Source of the DNA: Apodemus sylvaticus
Lineage: Eukaryota; Chordata; Mammalia; Rodentia; Muridae
Assembly: GCF_947179515.1 (NCBI RefSeq)
Contig: NC_067480.1
Location: forward strand, 13,913,588 to 13,977,587
Direction: 5' to 3'
Length of the DNA stretch: 64,000 nt
The position numbers and the translations under genes are program-made. Below, one piece after another: positions 59,790-64,000 of the stretch (positions within the stretch are counted from its first letter, which is position 1; the number at the start of each line of letters is the position of its first letter). Below the pieces are notes generated by a model. It saw only the letters and a program-made list of their open reading frames with translations, made no database searches and was not told the origin of the DNA.

Positions 59790-60240
59790 TTCTATGCACT
59801 TCTCTTTGAAGAAGCTGCTATTCTTAGCATTAGTTTTTTCTTCAATGAGTGAAAGAGTATGTCTGCTAATAGTAAGCAGCATTTATAGATTAGACTGTTT
59901 TAATTAATTTTATTTCTTTCATCTTTTTATCTTTGAGTACTTCCCTCATTAAATTGGCAAGGAGAAAGGAAAGAAGTTGTTAAATGTTCCATCCAAAGCA
60001 TCTCCCCACTGTGGAGATGATTATTTACTTATAAGAATCAACACCTGAAATTGTGAGAACCCTGTGCTTCATGTTGCAAAGGATGCATTTTCCCCATTTG
60101 CTGTTCTGTTCAGAAGTCTTTTGTGCTGCTGTAGTTGAAAGCTTAATAGTCTAATAAAGCTGCTTGTCATAAGAAATCCTAGTATTTGACAACCATATTG
60201 AAAAATATGTACAATATTTAAATGAATATGGAAATTCTAT
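56890..60240. other. Intergenic sequence with candidate conserved stretches
   Basis: TG microsatellites at 59169-59186 and 59756-59786. The stretches 57600-57930 and 60000-60180 are free of recognisable repeats and have higher complexity than the surroundings; they could be conserved non-coding elements, but that is only an inference. No gene supported. Confidence 0.35.
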
Positions 60241-60255
60241 AAGAAATTATTTCTT

Positions 60256-61005
60256 CCCCACTCTTTGTCCCTGTATTTCCTTTACACAGGAGCAATTCTG
60301 AGTTACATTTTTTGAAATGGTTGGGTGGCACCATCCCTCAACTAGGGCTGCGCCTAACTTCTGTATATTGGTCTCTACAGGTTCTCCCTCCCCTTTATTG
60401 GATATTTCAGCTAATGTCATCCCCAGTTACTGTCCCACCTGGGGGATCCATCTCATATGCAGCCATCAAAATCAGACACTATTGCTGATGCCAAGAAGTG
60501 CTTGTTGACAGGAGACTGATATAGTGTCTCTTGAGAGGCTCTGCTAGAGCCTGAATGATACAGATGTGGATGCTTGTAGCCAACCATTGGACTGAGCACA
60601 GGAACCCCAATGGAGAAGTTAGGGCAAGGACTGAAAGAACTGAAGGGATTTGCTACCCTATCGGAAGAACAACAATATCAACCAACCAGATAACTTCAGA
60701 GCTCCCAGGGACTAAACCACTAACTACAGAGTACATATGAAGATACCTATAGCTCTAGTTGCACATGTAGAGGAGGATAGCTTTATCCAGCATTAACGGG
60801 AGTAGAGGTTATTGATCCTATGAAGGTTTGATGCCCCAGCATATGGGGATGCTCGGGTGTGGAGGCAGAGTGGATAGGTGGGCGGGAAGCACCATTATAG
60901 AAGCATTGGGGAAGGGAGGAATGAGATACGGAGTTTGTGGAGGGGAAACTGGGAAGGGGGTTAGCATTTGAAATGTAAATAAATAAAATACCCAATAAAA
61001 TGAAA
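60256..61005 (+). mobile_element. L1 3' UTR insertion with 5' inversion (twin-primed), plus strand
   Basis: 60256 to about 60428 is antisense L1 3' sequence ('cactctttgtccctgtattt' at 60259-60278). From about 60429 the orientation is sense ('actgtcccacctgggggatc') through 'gatgccaagaagtgcttg' (60488), 'ccagcatatggggatgctc' and the 3' terminus with AATAAA motifs (60981-61000). The two blocks are separated by about 30 bases in L1 coordinates. A perfect 15-bp duplication (60241-60255 and 61006-61020, aagaaattatttctt) encloses the whole, so both orientations arrived in one event. The older L1 at 14865-16388 has the same architecture. Confidence 0.9.
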
Positions 61006-61020
61006 AAGAAATTATTTCTT

Positions 61021-62105
61021 ATAGTTACATATCAAATTAATACTTTATATGTTTTGATCATCATAATTTAGTGTATATAAGGGTAACAACACTTTCGTTT
61101 ATATTAAGATAAGGTAGCAATGTATCAGGATAAAAATAATCTATTCTAGTCTTATGACATCACTAATCAGAATAAAGTCATATGAGAATCTTTATGCCTT
61201 ATGTATTGACTAAAAATTAAACAACTTCCAATATCTAGGTAATTGCTCACCAATATTGCCACACAAACTGGGAAAATATAGCCCTAAGTTACTTTGGACA
61301 CTATCATTATTTTTAATATACAAAGAAAATTTTAAATGCATGTTGATTGGTATACTCTCTCAACTCACTTTCCTTCATATGAACAGTTTAAATAGTCTCT
61401 TCCTATTCCAGGAAGTATCACGGAAGGTTTTTGCCTTGTTTTAAACTGGATTACTAATCTTTCATTCTATTAATTCCATTTCTTCTTCAGGAATGACTTC
61501 ACTTATTTATTAGGATTAATCATTATTTACCAAGATCCCTGAGTAGACTATTACATCTAAAATGACTGAAAGACAGTCAAGTTTTGAGTGGTGTAAGATA
61601 CACATTGTTATTTTTCAATAAATATTTGCTAAGTTAATGTAAAATGTTATCAGCATATTATCACCATTCATCTTTATTTTATTTTATCTTGTCATTGAAC
61701 AAGTTTGTGAAGTTGTGATTCTGCCAATTTATTAATGCATTATTAATGATTTTTGAAGTGATCAACAGTTTATATTTCATACAAAACACAAGGAATTGGT
61801 CAGGAGGACCTGATGGGAGGATCTTAAACATCAAAGAGGACATCTTTACGTCTGTATTCAAGAAGACATACTTGTCAGAAATGAGGTTAAAGACAAATTG
61901 AAGTACATATATCATTGGGCAAATGGCACGAGGTTAACTCTGCTAAGATAGCCAGAATTATAAAACATGGTCATAACAAGTCCAGGATTCTTAGTGATGG
62001 CTCTGTCTTGTAAAAATAACACTTATTTGCCATATGTAACAGATGTCTCAGAAGTTTTCTGTTGAGTAAGCCTACCCTTTCTACTTTCTAAACTCTGCCT
62101 GACTG
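61021..62105. other. Unassigned AT-rich sequence
   Basis: Nothing recognised beyond chance frames of up to 78 codons. Confidence 0.4.
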
Positions 62106-62109
62106 GTTC

Positions 62110-62630
62110 AACTGAGCTGTTTTGCCTCATACTCCTCCCCGAGCTGACTGCTTCCATCTGGTTTTTGTTGGATTCTCACTGAATTGCTCTGCTTGGCCTC
62201 AAAATAACTCTGACAATTTGTTCTAATCTTGTGGCTCTTTCTTATTCTCTGGCTTCACCTGCCCCTGCTGACCTGCACTGAACTGGATGAACTCAAAAAG
62301 GAACTCGACTCCACTGCACTGAACTCACTGCACTGACTGCCAACTGACTAACTCAACTCCTCTGCACTCAACTGACTGATTCTTACTCCCTGTGCTACTC
62401 TTAAATATCTCCACTTTTCTGTGCTGTTCTTGAGAGTTGGGTGAATCCTATCTCTGACTAATTCTGTGAAATCTTTCTTTCATTCATCACATTGTCTGCC
62501 TCTTAGTATATCATTTGGTCAAATCTATCTTTGATCTATGACTTTGTCTGCCTTTCAGTTAGACATCTGCCTTTCAGTTAGCATTTAAAAAAATGTTGCC
62601 CCTTCTACTAAGTTTAGGTACATTGTATGG
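62110..62630. mobile_element. Medium-reiteration rodent repeat (LTR-like, unnamed)
   Basis: Tell-tale low-complexity 'ctgactgactca' type words at 62310-62385, followed by 'gtgctgttcttgagagttggg' near 62420, 'cttagtatatcatttggtcaaat' near 62502, and 'cagttagacatctgcctttcagttagca' near 62556. I recall this layout from a murid LTR-like repeat (RMER group) but cannot confirm the family or orientation. It abuts the L1 to the right. Confidence 0.35.
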
Positions 62631-62636
62631 GATTAA

Positions 62637-64000
62637 GCTATCTGATATTAGAATGGCTACTCTGGCTTGTTTCCTGAGATCATTTGCTTGTAAAATTGTT
62701 TTCCAGCCTTTTGCTCTCAGGTAGTGTTTGTCTTTGACACTGAGGTGTATTTCCTGTATGCAGCAAAATGTAGGGTCCGATTTACATATCCATTCTGTTA
62801 GTCTGTGTCTTTTTATTGGTGAATTGAGTCCATTGATGTAAAGAGATATTAAGGAATAGTGATTATTACTTCCTGTTTTTTTATGTTATTTTTATATTTG
62901 AGTGGTTAACTTCTTTTGGGTTTGATGAAAGAAGGTTACTATCTTGCTTTTTCCAGGGTGTAGTTTCCCTCCTTTTATTGGCATTTCGGCCTAATATTCT
63001 TAGTAGGGCTGGTTTTGTGGAAAGATACTGTGTAAATTTGGTTTTATCATGGAATATCTTCATTTTTCCATCTATGGTGATTGAGAGTTTTGCTGGATCT
63101 AGTAGTCTTGGCTGGCATTTGTGTTCTCTTAGAGTCAGTATGAGATCTGCCCAGGATCTTCTGGCTTTCATCATCTCTAGGGAGAACTCTGGTGTGATTC
63201 TGACAGGTCTGCCTTTATAGGTTACTTGGTCTTTTTCTCTTACTGCTCTTAATATCTTAATATTCTTTCTTTGTTTAGTACTTTGGTGTTTTGATTATTA
63301 TGTGACAGGAGGTATTTCTGTTCTGGTCCAGTCTGTTTGAAGTTCTGTAGGCTTCTTGTATATTCATGGGCATCTCTCTCTTCAGGTTAGGGAAGTTTTC
63401 TTCCATAATTTTGTTGAAGATATTTGCTGGCCCTTTAAGTTGTAAATCTTCACTCTCGTCTATACCTATAATCCTTAGGTTTGGTCTTCTCATTGTGTCC
63501 TGGATTTCCTGGATGTTTTGGGTTACAAGATTTTTGCATTTTGCATTTTCTTTGACTGTTGAGTCAATGTTTTCTATGGTATCTTAGGCATCTGAGATTC
63601 TTCTATCTCCTGTACTCTATTGTTGATATTTGCATCTATGACCCCTGATTTCTTCTCAAGGTTTTCTATCTCCAAAGTTTTCTCCCTTTGTGATTTTTTT
63701 TAGTTGTTTCTACTTCTTTTTTTAGATCCTGAATGGCTTTGCTCAGTTCCTTCACTTGTCTGTTTGTGTTTTCCTGTAATTTTTAAAGAGATTTTTGTGT
63801 TTGCTCTTTCATGACTTCTGCCTGTTGACCCAAATTCTCCTGCATTTCTTTAAGTGATTTTTGTGCTTCCTCTTTACTGGCTTCTATCTGTTGACCCATA
63901 TTCTCCTGAATTTCTTTATGTGATTTTTGTGTTTCCTTTGTAAGGATTTCTAGCTTATTCATGTATTCCTGTATTCTTTAAGAGATTAATTTATCTCCTT
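62637..64000 (-). mobile_element. L1 fragment, minus strand, running off the window
   Basis: The complement of the 5' part of ORF2 (endonuclease N-terminus, 62637 to about 62880), the inter-ORF spacer, and ORF1 from its C-terminus (62881-63174) back through the RRM-like region (63275-63493) into the coiled coil, which reaches base 64000. The 3' part of the element is missing at 62637 where the neighbouring repeat begins. It is related to the L1s at 24.7 and 42.3 kb but more diverged. Confidence 0.85.
62925..64000 (-). pseudogene. L1 ORF1 pseudogene, N-terminus beyond window
   Basis: C-terminal domain pieces (ARRSWADLILTLREHK..., SITIDGKMKIFHDK) and RRM-like pieces (RRPNLRIIGIDESEDLQLKG) lie in different frames of the minus strand, so the gene is frameshifted near 63240 and elsewhere. 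The normal stop region has also shifted frame. The coiled coil at 63560-64000 has repeated QENxGQQ(I/A)E units, at least two of the 22-residue type, and an in-frame stop near 63786. The start codon lies past base 64000. Confidence 0.8.

Noticed and set aside
1..64000. A novel multi-gene system
   Set aside because: No cluster of intact non-repeat genes exists; all sizeable coding potential is L1-derived.

Overview
The window is 64 kb of gene-poor, repeat-rich genomic DNA from a murine rodent (mouse/rat subfamily). The clues are a B1 SINE with its target-site duplication, B3/B4-type SINEs, a URR1-like hAT fragment, old Lx-type L1 3' ends, and young L1 copies whose 3' UTR resembles the rat-type L1 family. 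I saw no tRNA-Ala-derived ID SINE of the young rat type, so I do not go below subfamily beyond saying 'Rattus-like'. No host protein-coding exon, tRNA, rRNA or CRISPR array could be supported. Nearly all long open frames are L1 reading frames or shadows of polypurine repeats and GC-rich L1 5' UTR.

Layout. 1-5 kb: two ancient minus-strand L1 fragments, B4/B3 SINEs and an LTR remnant. 7.0-7.7 kb: an LTR-like element carrying a 250-bp polypurine repeat. 13.6-18.9 kb: a minus-strand Lx 3' end, then an L1 3' end with a 5' inversion, interrupted by a piece of an LTR-type element that recurs in inverted orientation 1.7 kb downstream. 21.2 kb: a CAGGGTTTCT-type murid repeat. 24.69-31.28 kb: a complete 6.6-kb L1 flanked by a perfect 17-bp duplication; it has a 1.2-kb CpG-rich 5' UTR, ORF1, ORF2 and a G-rich 3' UTR. 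Both ORFs are disrupted, by three 1-base homopolymer contractions and one nonsense codon. 31.5-33.9 kb: two LTR-like segments. 37.94-38.94 kb: a young 1-kb L1 3' end with a perfect 15-bp duplication. 40.2-41.2 kb: an ancient L1. 42.3-49.6 kb: a nested stack made of an L1 with its 5' region but no 3' half, a GA-rich block, a URR1-like element, an L1 3' end with a 5' inversion, and two further murid repeats. 51.2-52.0 kb: two Lx 3' ends pointing outward. 54.2 kb: B1. 60.26-61.0 kb: a third L1 3' end with 5' inversion and a perfect 15-bp duplication. 62.1-64 kb: an LTR-like repeat abutting a minus-strand L1 that runs off the window.

The features are not cooperating genes; they are layers of retrotransposition. 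The most informative signals are mechanistic: three twin-primed L1 insertions, an inverted duplicated fragment whose loop-side part looks identical in both arms, 66-bp repeat-number variation in the L1 ORF1 coiled coil, and a nearly intact full-length L1 whose frameshifts all sit in short homopolymers. I found no undescribed multi-gene system.
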